Source: Rhodoligotrophos sp. CJ14 (GTDB lineage: Bacteria > Pseudomonadota > Alphaproteobacteria > Rhizobiales > Im1). Taken from it: a DNA stretch of 64,000 bases. The position numbers and the translations under genes were made by a program. Position 1 is the first letter of the stretch. The number at the start of each line of letters is the position of its first letter. Of the stretch, positions 16,872 through 23,596 are shown piece by piece. Under the pieces are notes generated by a model, which did no database searches, was not told the DNA's origin, and saw only the letters and a list, made by a program, of their open reading frames with translations. The DNA lies in assembly GCF_038811545.1 (NCBI RefSeq), contig NZ_CP133319.1:1674001-1738000 (forward strand). Reading direction: 5' to 3'.

Positions 16872-17309
16872 TTATTTTTGGCTCACCAGATGTAGATGCA
16901 CAGCGGTTACGGCGCCGTCTTGCCATCTCCGCAGAGTGCGCTCGTCCCGGCCGAAGATCATGCCCAGTTTCCACCATGGCGTATCGAATGCACGGGCCAT
17001 GAGTAGCTTGAGATCGCGCCGCCCGTTTGGCTTTTGAACAAGCCACGCCAGCGCTTTCCAGATCACCAGCAGGTCATCGATATCGCGAGGCGTTGGACGG
17101 AAGCGGCGGGCGCGGGCCTCGTCCCACCCATATGCCTCCCGCACATCGCGAACGGCTCGATAGTCCAGGGTGACGCCAGAATAGACAAAGCGCGCATCCG
17201 GATCTGGAATAGCCGCCATGGTGAGGATCGCGCGCCGGATACGATCGGCCGTCTCGGCAATGCCATCTGCTCGTGCTTCGAGGTGCTGCTTCCAGGCGGT
17301 CTGGTTCAA
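16872..17309 (-). CDS. DUF6362-like phage protein with C-terminal HTH, possible late regulator
   Basis: 145 residues from a TTG that overlaps the previous stop (TTGA). The N-terminus has WKQHLEARADGIAETADRIR, the middle VREAYGWDEARARRFRPTP, and the C-terminus WKLGMIFGRDERTLRRWQDG, a helix-turn-helix. The layout resembles DUF6362 proteins encoded at the end of early operons in rhizobial prophages. As the last early gene, with a DNA-binding-like end, it could control late transcription; that is inference. Confidence 0.7.
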   Translation of the reverse strand: MNQTAWKQHLEARADGIAETADRIRRAILTMAAIPDPDARFVYSGVTLDYRAVRDVREAYGWDEARARRFRPTPRDIDDLLVIWKALAWLVQKPNGRRDLKLLMARAFDTPWWKLGMIFGRDERTLRRWQDGAVTAVHLHLVSQK

Positions 17310-17569
17310 TGCGTGGCCCCCAACTCTGCTGTGAAATCATATGGCTCATGCCCTGGGCAGCCGGGGCAGTGGCGATCGGGTGAGAAGTTCGGGCCGCCTG
17401 CCTCGATCCATCCGCGAGCCCATGGCGGCAGTGTCGCGATCTCGCCGCGGTGCCCCTCAGCCCAGCCGCAGAGCATCGAGCCTGGGATGCGTGTCAGTGA
17501 GCGATCCGGGTTGACCCGATAAGCCTCCGGGCTTGCTGTGAGCCAGCGGCAGGGGGCATCACCGGTCAT
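17306..17569 (-). CDS. Small Cys-containing phage protein, unknown function
   Basis: 87 residues from the ATG at 17569 (MTGDAPCRWLTASPEAYRV). It has a WARGWIEAGGPNFSPDR segment and a CPGCPGH near the C-terminus that could bind metal. The start overlaps the upstream 57-residue gene by 11 bases and the stop overlaps the next TTG start. Longer readings exist but would cover more of the neighbouring gene. Confidence 0.5.
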   Translation of the reverse strand: MTGDAPCRWLTASPEAYRVNPDRSLTRIPGSMLCGWAEGHRGEIATLPPWARGWIEAGGPNFSPDRHCPGCPGHEPYDFTAELGATH

Positions 17570-17732
17570 CGGGCGACCGACCGCCATAGCGGCGATTGAT
17601 ATAGGCGGCAACCAGCGCTTGTTCTCCTGGCGTCAGTTCACTTGCCTTGAAAATGGCAATGATGGCTTTGATGGCCCTCAGTTCAGGATCGTCATCGTCC
17701 CATGGGACGGCATAGGTGCAAGGTTCGCTCAT
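17559..17732 (-). CDS. Small phage protein (57 aa), unknown function
   Basis: 57 codons read MSEPCTYAVPWDDDDPELRA, then IKAIIAIFKASELTPGEQAL and VAAYINRRYGGRSPDDR. The start overlaps the previous stop (ATGA) and a GGAGAAGG lies just upstream. The acidic patch after the N-terminus and a following helix are the only features. It fills what would otherwise be a gap in the operon, which supports it being real. Confidence 0.65.
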   Translation of the reverse strand: MSEPCTYAVPWDDDDPELRAIKAIIAIFKASELTPGEQALVAAYINRRYGGRSPDDR

Positions 17733-17992
17733 CCCGCCTTCTCCAGCTTGATAGATCCGGCTTGGACCATGGCGCGGTATTGGTCCGCGTACAGCTTATG
17801 CGAGCCCTCCTCCAGACCATCTCCATCGCGGTAAAGCACCTCAATACAGGCAACCCGCCGCACGCCGGGCGTTCTGCGCTCCTCAATCTCTGCATCAGCG
17901 TCAGCAGCTCGGCGTGAGCTGGCCCCGCTGGCGAACTCAGTGCCCGCATTGGTGCGGTAGATGTTGATGAAGAGCCTTTTCATGATTTCCAT
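17729..17992 (-). CDS. Small phage protein, unknown function
   Basis: 87 residues from the ATG at 17992, which overlaps the previous stop (TAATG): MEIMKRLFINIYRTNAG. A second ATG three codons on is possible. The chain has an Arg/Glu-rich centre (RRAADADAEIEERRTPG) and ends KLYADQYRAMVQAGSIKLEK. No known domain recognised. Confidence 0.55.
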   Translation of the reverse strand: MEIMKRLFINIYRTNAGTEFASGASSRRAADADAEIEERRTPGVRRVACIEVLYRDGDGLEEGSHKLYADQYRAMVQAGSIKLEKAG

Positions 17993-18225
17993 TAGCTCTT
18001 GAGAGGCTGATCCGACGCGTCGTTGTGGTCGAAATCTCCAGAGCCGATATATCCCCATCCCCGGAATGGAACCGGTGCCATCTCAAGATCATCATTTCCC
18101 ACTTGAGACATCACCTTGATCTCCCTGCGGGCTTTCTCTTCGGTGGGAAATATTCCGAGGAACTCCACCTGATCATCCTCATCGAGCTTTGGTCTATAAA
18201 TCACCCAGCCAATCGTTACTTTCAT
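17992..18225 (-). CDS. Small phage protein, unknown function
   Basis: 77 residues starting MKVTIGWVIYRPKLDEDDQ, with FLGIFPTEEKARREIKVM and a Gly-rich FRGWGYIGSGDFDHND. It starts one base after the replication gene stop. The compact beta-helix pattern suggests a folded protein, but I recognise no family. Confidence 0.6.
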   Translation of the reverse strand: MKVTIGWVIYRPKLDEDDQVEFLGIFPTEEKARREIKVMSQVGNDDLEMAPVPFRGWGYIGSGDFDHNDASDQPLKS

Positions 18226-18226
18226 T

Positions 18227-19114
18227 TCAGCTTGCCTTTGAAAGAGGAATGGTGCTGCCGACTAGAGCGACAAGATCGGCAGGAACTCTAGTGTGGGGCT
18301 GATCTGGCGGCGGCCCAAATACTTCCGAGCGCCATCGTGCCCACTGGGGCCATCTAGCTTCGTCGGTCCCGTACTTGTCTCGATGCTTTAGCCAATATTC
18401 CAGGAGCTTAGGCCAATCTGGGGCGCCGGCATCGTGATTAACCTCTGCTGCCCCCTGGGATGCCGGCCTGTCTAGCCAGCCCTGTCCGGCTAGCCACTTT
18501 GCCGGATATCTTGTGAACTTCGGATCTTGGCCCTTGCGCTCCAGAGCGTAGCGCCTTGCTCCCTCGATAATCGCATCTGGTTCCGCGCCCGCGGCAACCG
18601 CGGCCTCGAATGCCTCTCGCGCTCGCCCCAATTCGATCTGCAACGGATAGGCTTCGATGAACTCCGCGAAAAAATCCCGCGCGCATTTATCTATTTGTTT
18701 GTTCCCTTCCTCTTCCCTTCCCTTCCCTTCCCCTTCCCAATGTGCAGGAATATTCTCGCACATGCATGCACATGCGTCGTATGGTGCCGGTATGGACGAG
18801 GCTGGCTCACGCTGATTGATGTGCTGGTGCTTCCCCCAGCTCGGAATGTGCCCGAACAGCTCTCCGTCAACTTCATACTGTCGGATGAAGCCATGGCACT
18901 CGAGCGCACTAAGCACCTCCCGAAAATCGACATCATCGAAGGGAAGCACATCGAGTTTAAGCACGCGCGGTTGCCAGCGGAAGCGTCCCTCTCTGTCTGC
19001 CACCGTCCAAAGACCGGCAAAGGCGAGGCGCAGGGGCAATCCGCAGGCCACTTCTGCCTCAAACAGTTGCTCGTGGCGAAAGAAGTCCGGCTTGATTGTG
19101 CGGATCCTTGCCAT
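18227..19114 (-). CDS. Phage replication protein, lambda O/DnaD-like N-terminal winged helix
   Basis: 295 residues from the ATG at 19114, which overlaps the DnaA-like stop (TGATG). The N-terminus MARIRTIKPDFFRHEQL followed by LPLRLAFAGLWTVADREGRF and VLSALECHGFIRQYEVDG matches phage replication proteins with a winged-helix domain of the lambda O/DnaD type. A Lys/Glu-rich linker follows, then DPKFTRYPAKWLAGQGW, typical of the C-terminal part of such proteins. With the DnaA-like partner it should start phage DNA replication and load a host helicase. The longest reading starts 159 bases upstream and would overlap the preceding gene. Confidence 0.75.
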   Translation of the reverse strand: MARIRTIKPDFFRHEQLFEAEVACGLPLRLAFAGLWTVADREGRFRWQPRVLKLDVLPFDDVDFREVLSALECHGFIRQYEVDGELFGHIPSWGKHQHINQREPASSIPAPYDACACMCENIPAHWEGEGKGREEEGNKQIDKCARDFFAEFIEAYPLQIELGRAREAFEAAVAAGAEPDAIIEGARRYALERKGQDPKFTRYPAKWLAGQGWLDRPASQGAAEVNHDAGAPDWPKLLEYWLKHRDKYGTDEARWPQWARWRSEVFGPPPDQPHTRVPADLVALVGSTIPLSKAS

Positions 19115-19602
19115 CAGAGGCGTGCCTCCACAGCCTTGATGACATCCGAAAATCTTGCCTTGTCCTCGTCTATCACCTGCACGCTGCGCATTATCGTGGT
19201 GTGATCCTTGCCGCCGAGGAGTTGGCCTATCTTGGGATATGAGAGGTGAGGCGAATGATTGCGGATGAACCACATTGCTATCTGGCGAGCCCGGACAATA
19301 TGCGGGTGGCGCCGAGGCCCCTTCATTTCGCCAACCGTAACCCCCGTCACTTCGGCTACTGCATGGAGGATCTTCTGATGCGGCAGAAGGCGCTCAAATT
19401 CAGGCTCGATGCGGATGGTAGGCGCCCACTCGTGGACAAACGTCCATGTTCCTCGCGTTGATAAGACCAGCTTCGTCTTTTTCTTTGGCTGATCGAATAT
19501 TGACGGGCGTCTTAGGTTGAGCTGACGTGCATAGGTCTCGTGATGGCGCCAGAGTGCCTGTAATGCACTCTTGTTCTGATCATCGAATTCGACTTCACGC
19601 AT
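19114..19602 (-). CDS. Stand-alone DnaA C-terminal (domain IV) DNA-binding protein
   Basis: 162 residues. Residues about 95-142 reproduce DnaA domain IV: RRHPHIVRARQIAMWFIR, LSYPKIGQLLGG and GKDHTTIMRSV, the DnaA-box recognition signature. The preceding 90 residues (TYARQLNLRRPSIFDQ; TIRIEPEFERLL) have no Walker A or B, so the AAA+ ATPase is absent. It therefore binds DnaA-box-like DNA without ATP-driven melting. Next to the lambda O-like protein, it could recruit the initiator to the phage origin or compete with host DnaA. Family recognition is strong; the role is inferred. Confidence 0.88.
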   Translation of the reverse strand: MREVEFDDQNKSALQALWRHHETYARQLNLRRPSIFDQPKKKTKLVLSTRGTWTFVHEWAPTIRIEPEFERLLPHQKILHAVAEVTGVTVGEMKGPRRHPHIVRARQIAMWFIRNHSPHLSYPKIGQLLGGKDHTTIMRSVQVIDEDKARFSDVIKAVEARL

Positions 19603-19864
19603 TGGATTGCTCCTGCTTCCCGGCTATGGCAGCCAGGAGGATGTAATTGACGAGATGAGCGGCGGCCCCGAGGTCAAAGCCGTCTCGTCCCGCCTCATTG
19701 ATTGCTGCTGTGAGAGGTTCGAGCGGCACACCGGCTGCTGCCGCATATTGCAGGCGCTGCGCTGGCGATCCGGCACTGAGAAAGCCATGGTATTCTTCGG
19801 CCCGCTGATTGGCGCAGGCGAAGCATTCGGCAATGGCGATGTAGAATTCTGAGGGCACCGTCAT
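19595..19864 (-). CDS. Small phage protein, unknown function
   Basis: 89 residues (MTVPSEFYIAIAECFACAN), largely helical and Ala-rich, including GSPAQRLQYAAAAGVPLEP and AHLVNYILLAAIAGKQEQ. It overlaps the DnaA-like gene by eight bases and the nuclease gene by four. No domain recognised. Confidence 0.6.
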   Translation of the reverse strand: MTVPSEFYIAIAECFACANQRAEEYHGFLSAGSPAQRLQYAAAAGVPLEPLTAAINEAGRDGFDLGAAAHLVNYILLAAIAGKQEQSNA

Positions 19865-20268
19865 GCCGCGATGCTCCCCATGATGCGCATTGGCTTAATG
19901 GCTCCCCAGCGCGCCAGGATCTCTATAGCCTCATCAAATGAGCGGGCTATCGCATAAGGCGTCTGGTTCTCCATGCACATGCGCTCGAATTCGCGCTGGG
20001 CACCGGTCTGCCGGCCGCGCGGTGACTTGAGCTCGAGGTAGCGCACTCTGCCTCCTGGCATGCTGATCGTCAGGTCTGCCACACCGGCCAGAACACCCAT
20101 GGCTTTGAGCCGGCTTCCGGTGACCTTCGACCGGGCCTCGCCATTCGGGACGTGGTAGAAGAACACACCGCTCTCGCGCCTGAGCTTGAGAGCCTGCACA
20201 ACAGCGCGTTGCAGAGATTCCTCCGCATTGCCGCGCTTCTTCTTCCTGGCGTGAGCATGGAAGGTCAT
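19861..20268 (-). CDS. VRR-NUC domain nuclease
   Basis: 135 residues. The VRR-NUC core reads ESLQRAVVQALKL, FFYHVPNGEARSKVTGSRLK, GVLAGVADLTISMPGG and YLELKSPRGRQTGAQREF. The GVADL acidic residue and the E-L-K motif are the PD-(D/E)XK catalytic pattern. Such stand-alone domains resolve branched DNA, including Holliday junctions, and are frequent in phage replication operons. The Arg/Lys-rich N-terminus (HARKKKRGNAEE) may add DNA affinity. Confidence 0.88.
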   Translation of the reverse strand: MTFHAHARKKKRGNAEESLQRAVVQALKLRRESGVFFYHVPNGEARSKVTGSRLKAMGVLAGVADLTISMPGGRVRYLELKSPRGRQTGAQREFERMCMENQTPYAIARSFDEAIEILARWGAIKPMRIMGSIAA

Positions 20269-20501
20269 GCCCGAGGCTCGATCTCGAATTCGGGATTGGC
20301 GCGAAGTGTCTGGGGCTCAATGCCCGCGAAGAGCGCATCTCCAGAGGGTGCGAGAAAGCCGGCCTCGATCAGGTTGCGCACCACACGCTTATGGAGCTTC
20401 TGCCCTCCAACGGTGGCATACCCGCCGTTGACCAGCACCACGGATCCGTTTCGGCCGATCCTCCTGGCCATGCCCAGTTGGGCGCGAGTGAGCTTTTTCA
20501 C
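20265..20501 (-). CDS. Small phage protein, winged-helix-like, unknown function
   Basis: 78 residues: MKKLTRAQLGMARRIGRNG, then VVLVNGGYATVGGQKLHKRV and VRNLIEAGFLAPSGDALFAG. The helix-helix-strand order with LIEAGFL resembles small winged-helix proteins, so DNA binding is possible but not shown. It overlaps its neighbours on both sides by four bases. Confidence 0.6.
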   Translation of the reverse strand: MKKLTRAQLGMARRIGRNGSVVLVNGGYATVGGQKLHKRVVRNLIEAGFLAPSGDALFAGIEPQTLRANPEFEIEPRA

Positions 20502-20773
20502 TGTCGCCTCCTCTCAACGAAATGCTTGCAGGCATCAGCCGTGGGCGGCACCTTCTCGCCCCTGCGGCCTCTCATGAGTTCCGTGTACTTGCCGCATGGA
20601 GCCGGCTTGACCGGTGCGTCCTTCGGCTTCGGCAAGTATTGGCAATCACGGCACACACGTCCTGCCGGGCCTGTACCCGCCCAAGTCGCCATCCCAGCGT
20701 GAGTGCGCGCGATGCGCAGCGCCTGTTCCGCTTCACGAGGCTCTGTCAGATTGCTGGAGGAGACCAAAGTCAT
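20498..20773 (-). CDS. Small zinc-finger-like phage protein
   Basis: 91 residues. A Cys cluster is visible: RVCRDCQYLPKPKDAP, APCGKYTEL, and a final DACKHFVERR, giving four Cys that could hold one zinc. An A-rich helix (EAEQALRIARTHAG) precedes it. It starts after AAGGAGAAG. Function unknown. Confidence 0.6.
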   Translation of the reverse strand: MTLVSSSNLTEPREAEQALRIARTHAGMATWAGTGPAGRVCRDCQYLPKPKDAPVKPAPCGKYTELMRGRRGEKVPPTADACKHFVERRRQ

Positions 20774-20788
20774 TCCTGGCTCTTCTCC

Positions 20789-21160
20789 TTATTCGCTGAT
20801 TTCCGGCGGAGCCACCGAAGCCACCAGAGCCTCAGCCGCGCGGATAGCACTTGAAGTAGTTGCATCTTCACCAGTCGCCGCCTTGGTGAGTTCGAGTTCG
20901 TGCTTCAGCATCTCGATCTGCCGCTTGGTTTCGGCCTCGTAAGCGGCTTGGAGACGGAGATAGACAGAAGCGATGAGTTTGTTGGGGCGGTAGCGCAGGT
21001 TCCAAAGCGTGCGCTCTGGAAGATCGTATCTGCGCTCCAGGCGCTTCATCGCGCGAGGCAGATCACCCGGCCCCCGTACCTCGCGCTGAATAAGAGAGCG
21101 TGCCCATTCAGCGGCGCGCCCGATCAGCTCTTTGTCTGAGCAGTAAACAACGTCGGACAC
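20789..21160 (-). CDS. Phage helical protein of unknown function, GTG start under repeat control
   Basis: 123 residues from the GTG at 21160: SDVVYCSDKELIGRAAEWAR, then MKRLERRYDLPERTLWNLRY and LIASVYLRLQAAYEAET. I choose the GTG because AGGAG lies six bases upstream, while the longer ATG reading would translate the operator-like repeats. The YDLPERTLWNLRYRP segment looks like a helix-turn-helix found in several phage hypotheticals. The 21-bp repeats begin 11 bases upstream of the start, so expression is probably controlled by a protein binding there. Confidence 0.65.
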   Translation of the reverse strand: MSDVVYCSDKELIGRAAEWARSLIQREVRGPGDLPRAMKRLERRYDLPERTLWNLRYRPNKLIASVYLRLQAAYEAETKRQIEMLKHELELTKAATGEDATTSSAIRAAEALVASVAPPEISE

Positions 21161-21170
21161 GTATCTCTCC

Positions 21171-21219
21171 TGCAAAAGATTTTTGCAGTTCTGCAAAAAC
21201 TTTTTGCGCATTTGCAAAA
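21171..21219. repeat. Tandem 21-bp operator-like repeats, TGCAAAA-N3-TTTTGCA
   Basis: TGCAAAA starts at 21171, 21192 and 21213, exactly 21 bases apart, and its mirror TTTTGC starts at 21181 and 21202, also 21 apart. The first unit is a perfect palindrome TGCAAAA-N3-TTTTGCA, the second is one base off (TTTTGCG) and the third is a half-unit. Twenty-one bases is two helical turns, so bound dimers would sit on one face of the DNA. The array lies between divergent GTG starts at 21160 (minus) and 21261 (plus). Confidence 0.8.
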
Positions 21220-21260
21220 GCTCCCTGGCTACGGTTTGTCGCGTCAGGGAGGTTGATCGC

Positions 21261-21515
21261 GTGTTTTCCAAAGAAGATCGTCACCGCCACGCGAGGACCA
21301 GAACGGAGGTGCAACTCCGGGTCGTCGAAGGTGGCGCGAAATGTGCAGACGAGGTAGACGAGTCTCCGAAGGAGACATTTCGGTCGATCGGGCAGCTGGG
21401 GAGGACGGTGACTGACCCCATCGTTCAGCGATTTGGCTGGCTGATCTGGGAGGGCGGTCTGGCCACACCCGCACGTGGCTGGGCCGCCTCTCCTGATGAG
21501 GAGGGAGGCCATTAG
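21261..21515 (+). CDS. Possible small divergent phage gene, unknown function
   Basis: 84 residues from a GTG with AGGGAGG eight bases upstream: MFSKEDRHRHARTRTEVQL, then PKETFRSIGQLGRTVTDPIV and FGWLIWEGGLATPARGW. The frame is open further up to 21183, but that reading crosses the repeats. It runs against the leftward operon and is divergent from the 20789-21160 gene across the 21-bp repeats. The strong ribosome site and the divergent layout support it; composition does not settle the matter, and the opposite strand is also open. Confidence 0.4.
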   Translation: MFSKEDRHRHARTRTEVQLRVVEGGAKCADEVDESPKETFRSIGQLGRTVTDPIVQRFGWLIWEGGLATPARGWAASPDEEGGH

Positions 21516-22093
21516 GCGGGCTCCCTTTTGCGGTTGCGTTCAGCCAGATATGTCCGGAGTGATTCCGGCATCTCTGGCTCTTCACGAGGTCCAGAAGTGG
21601 TGATGGCGCCTTCCGATTGGCCGCGTGAATGAATACCCCTAGGGGCGCCCGAGCCCCCCGGCACAGCATCAGAAGTTGGTTTGCTCCGATGGCCATCGCA
21701 CCGGCCGCGATCGAGGGTCGGGCCAGATAGTTGCGCCGAGCTTTCATCAGCCCCGCGCTCGGCATGCGGGGAGGCCGGCGCTGTGTACACAGCGCACTGA
21801 TCTAGTATCTCTCCGGTGATGGGATTGATCTCCTCGCGCGCGTCGCGCGTGAGGGCAGAAACATACAGATCTACGAGCTCGTCATGCTCTTCGATCTTGG
21901 CCCGCTCTTCGGCGTCCTCAAGCTTCGCCGTCCTGCGGAATGCGGCACGCAACGCTTTGCCGTCGAAGCCGTGAGCTTTGGCCTCGCTGAAAAGCTCCTT
22001 CAGGTCATCCGATATGGATTGCTTCTCGGTTTCGAGGCGCTGCCATCGATCATAGATGGACCGCAGCAGCTCGTGTGCGCGGGCATCCGTCAT
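21512..22093 (-). CDS. GapR-like (DUF2312) protein with long disordered tail
   Basis: 193 residues. Residues about 1-85 resemble the DUF2312/GapR fold: LRSIYDRWQRLETEKQSISD, LFSEAKAHGFDGKALRAAF and HDELVDLYVSALTRD. GapR is an alphaproteobacterial chromosome-structuring protein that binds overtwisted AT-rich DNA ahead of forks. Here a roughly 100-residue Pro/Gly/Ser-rich tail is added, ending MPESLRTYLAERNRKREPA. It directly follows Cro, so it is an immediate-early product; a role in phage replication or in hijacking the host nucleoid is inferred. Confidence 0.72.
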   Translation of the reverse strand: MTDARAHELLRSIYDRWQRLETEKQSISDDLKELFSEAKAHGFDGKALRAAFRRTAKLEDAEERAKIEEHDELVDLYVSALTRDAREEINPITGEILDQCAVYTAPASPHAERGADESSAQLSGPTLDRGRCDGHRSKPTSDAVPGGSGAPRGIHSRGQSEGAITTSGPREEPEMPESLRTYLAERNRKREPA

Positions 22094-22311
22094 GCCGTCA
22101 CCTCGTCGACGGCGAAGATGTCGGGGCGCAGGTCAGCACGGCTTACAGCGCCTTCAGTCGCGCGCTCAATGCGAATAGCGACTTCAGGCGGCACACCTTT
22201 CTTCGCGCGCATCAGCCAATACCACACCATTGACTGGGTGGTTCCGATCCGATCAGCGAGGGCCTTTTGACCGCCCGCCTGATTGATAGCCTTTATGAGA
22301 GGATTGCTCAT
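22090..22311 (-). CDS. Cro-like (YdaS-type) HTH regulator
   Basis: 73 residues: MSNPLIKAINQAGGQKALAD, then RIGTTQSMVWYWLMRAKKG and VPPEVAIRIERATEGAVSR. This is the YdaS/Cro HTH family, which opposes the repressor at the switch. It is divergent from the CI-like gene and is the first gene of the leftward early operon. The start codon is only about nine bases from the likely -10, so the leader is extremely short. Confidence 0.9.
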   Translation of the reverse strand: MSNPLIKAINQAGGQKALADRIGTTQSMVWYWLMRAKKGVPPEVAIRIERATEGAVSRADLRPDIFAVDEVTA

Positions 22312-22319
22312 GCCCTCTG

Positions 22320-22348
22320 TATTTAACCGATTTATAGGTAAATATCAA
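22320..22348 (-). promoter_or_regulatory. Leftward early promoter (PR-like) before cro
   Basis: Read leftward, TTGATA (22343-22348) and TAAATA (22320-22325) are separated by exactly 17 bases, a good sigma70-type promoter. The cro ATG is at 22311. Two repressor-operator-like sites lie in the spacer and just upstream of the -35. Confidence 0.8.
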
Positions 22349-22361
22349 CCTATTTCTCTGT
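22326..22361. promoter_or_regulatory. Repressor operators at the cro/cI switch
   Basis: Two 14-bp sites, ACCGATTTATAGGT (22326-22339) and ACCTATTTCTCTGT (22348-22361), start 22 bases apart. Both match ACCTA-N4-TAGGT imperfectly. The first fills the spacer of the leftward promoter; the second touches its -35 and ends just upstream of the expected repressor promoter, where bound repressor could activate its own gene as lambda CI does from OR2. Related sites recur at 24587-24623. Confidence 0.7.
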
Positions 22362-22385
22362 AAATGCGTGCTACCAACAATTCGG

Positions 22386-22391
22386 TATCTT
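22386..22391 (+). promoter_or_regulatory. Possible -10 of the repressor promoter, leaderless transcript
   Basis: TATCTT ends six bases before the repressor ATG at 22398, so the transcript would begin at or very near the start codon, as for lambda cI from PRM. No Shine-Dalgarno precedes this ATG. The -35 region (about 22363-22368) is poor, as expected for a promoter needing activation by repressor bound next to it. Confidence 0.5.
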
Positions 22392-22397
22392 GCCCAA

Positions 22398-23216
22398 ATG
22401 GCCACCAACAAAATCACGCCAGAAGGGCTCGCAATCGGCGCCCGCGTCCGGTCTCGTCTTCATGATCTAGGGATCACGCAAGGTGAGCTAGCGACGGCGG
22501 TTGGCATGAAGCAGCAAGGTATCGCCTCGATCTTGGCCGGCCAGGTTAAAAGGCCAAAGAAGCTCTGGGAGCTGGCACGGGCGCTCAAAACTACGGAGGC
22601 ATGGCTTCTGGGCGAGCCGGGAGCGATACCTCCTCAAGATGCGACTGAGCTCCAACGCGTACCCGAAGGCCGGGAATTCGAACCAGACCCTGACTTCGAT
22701 GCCGGATTGGTGGCCACCATCGGAAATGAAACCGGTGCACGTGGAATTCCCACCGATGCCTCACCTGAGATCGATCTGACTGCCGGTCTCGGCGGAGGCG
22801 GTATTAGCATTATCGCTGAGGGCATTCCAGGTAAGCGCGGGATGACTTTCGCGGCGGAGCATATCCGAGATCACTGGCGTCTCCCGCCGCGCCTATTAAC
22901 AGCATTATCAATCCGCGCCCATGACATAGCCATCTTCCCCGTCGAGGGGGACTCTATGGCGCCGACATTGATCGAGGGTGATTATGTTTTCATCGATACC
23001 AGGCACCGTATCCCCTCGCCGGCGGGGCTATACGCCATCATCGATGAGGCGGGAGGTGTCGCGATAAAGCGCCTCGAGGTTTCAAGCCCGCCCGGTGCCG
23101 AAGATCAAACCATTAGGGTCATCTCTGATAATGAGCGTCATAGGCCGAAGGAGTGGCGCGCCGAAGACTTGTTCATCGTCGGCCGCGTTGTTCGCCGCTT
23201 CGGGGTGATTAGGTGA
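22398..23216 (+). CDS. CI-like repressor with HTH and S24/LexA-type autocleavage domain
   Basis: 272 residues from the ATG at 22398 (MATNKITPEGLAIGARV). Residues 11-75 are an XRE-type HTH (LHDLGITQGELATAVG, MKQQGIASILAG). Residues about 175-265 are the S24 domain, with nucleophile Ser186 in EGDSMAPTLIEGDYVFID and Lys224 in GGVAIKRLEV. Ala129-Gly130 in LTAGLGG is a candidate cleavage site. It should hold lysogeny and be inactivated by RecA after DNA damage. An upstream TTG would add ten residues but lacks a ribosome site. Confidence 0.92.
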   Translation: MATNKITPEGLAIGARVRSRLHDLGITQGELATAVGMKQQGIASILAGQVKRPKKLWELARALKTTEAWLLGEPGAIPPQDATELQRVPEGREFEPDPDFDAGLVATIGNETGARGIPTDASPEIDLTAGLGGGGISIIAEGIPGKRGMTFAAEHIRDHWRLPPRLLTALSIRAHDIAIFPVEGDSMAPTLIEGDYVFIDTRHRIPSPAGLYAIIDEAGGVAIKRLEVSSPPGAEDQTIRVISDNERHRPKEWRAEDLFIVGRVVRRFGVIR

Positions 23217-23287
23217 TGCGGGCCGCGTGATCTGGATAGGGCGGAGGGTGTGAGGGAAGACATGGCTGAACAACAGGGCCCTTGGAT

Positions 23288-23596
23288 ATGACCGATCATT
23301 TCGATTTTAGCGATCGACCAGCGCCGACGCAGGCGTATTACCGGGCTGTTGCAGAAAGGCGGAAGGTCGATGTAGATGCCGGGCAGATCGACAGTCTAAT
23401 TGGCCAGCTCTTGCGGGTCCAGTTGGCACTTCTCCAGCTCTACATGGCACAGGCGTTCTCTGACGCCGGATTAAAGGAAGAGGCAAGCTCGCATCGCGAA
23501 GAAGCGCTGAAAGCAATCCATCAATTAAACGCGATGACTCAGACTATGCTCAGCTCCTTCATTCGCCAGTTGGACCAGGGCGACAAGCATGAGTAA
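23288..23596 (+). CDS. Small helical phage protein, unknown function
   Basis: 102 residues (MTDHFDFSDRPAPTQAYY), with a long Leu/Ala-rich helix GQLLRVQLALLQLYMAQ and a helical C-terminus (ALKAIHQLNAMTQTMLSS). It follows the repressor by about 70 bases and overlaps the next gene by eight. An in-frame TTG two codons earlier is less likely. It may be expressed in the lysogen with the repressor. Confidence 0.55.
   Translation: MTDHFDFSDRPAPTQAYYRAVAERRKVDVDAGQIDSLIGQLLRVQLALLQLYMAQAFSDAGLKEEASSHREEALKAIHQLNAMTQTMLSSFIRQLDQGDKHE

Noticed and set aside
16819-17046. Short leftward frame overlapping the DUF6362-like gene
   Set aside because: It overlaps a better-supported gene in another frame and has no recognisable pattern.
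21108-21512. Leftward 134-residue frame opposite the possible rightward gene
   Set aside because: It would translate the 21-bp repeats and overlap the next gene's start, and no ribosome site supports it.
23258-23290. Nine-codon frame MAEQQGPWI before the 23288 gene
   Set aside because: Too short to support and lacks a good ribosome site; possibly a leader peptide, but nothing shows it.
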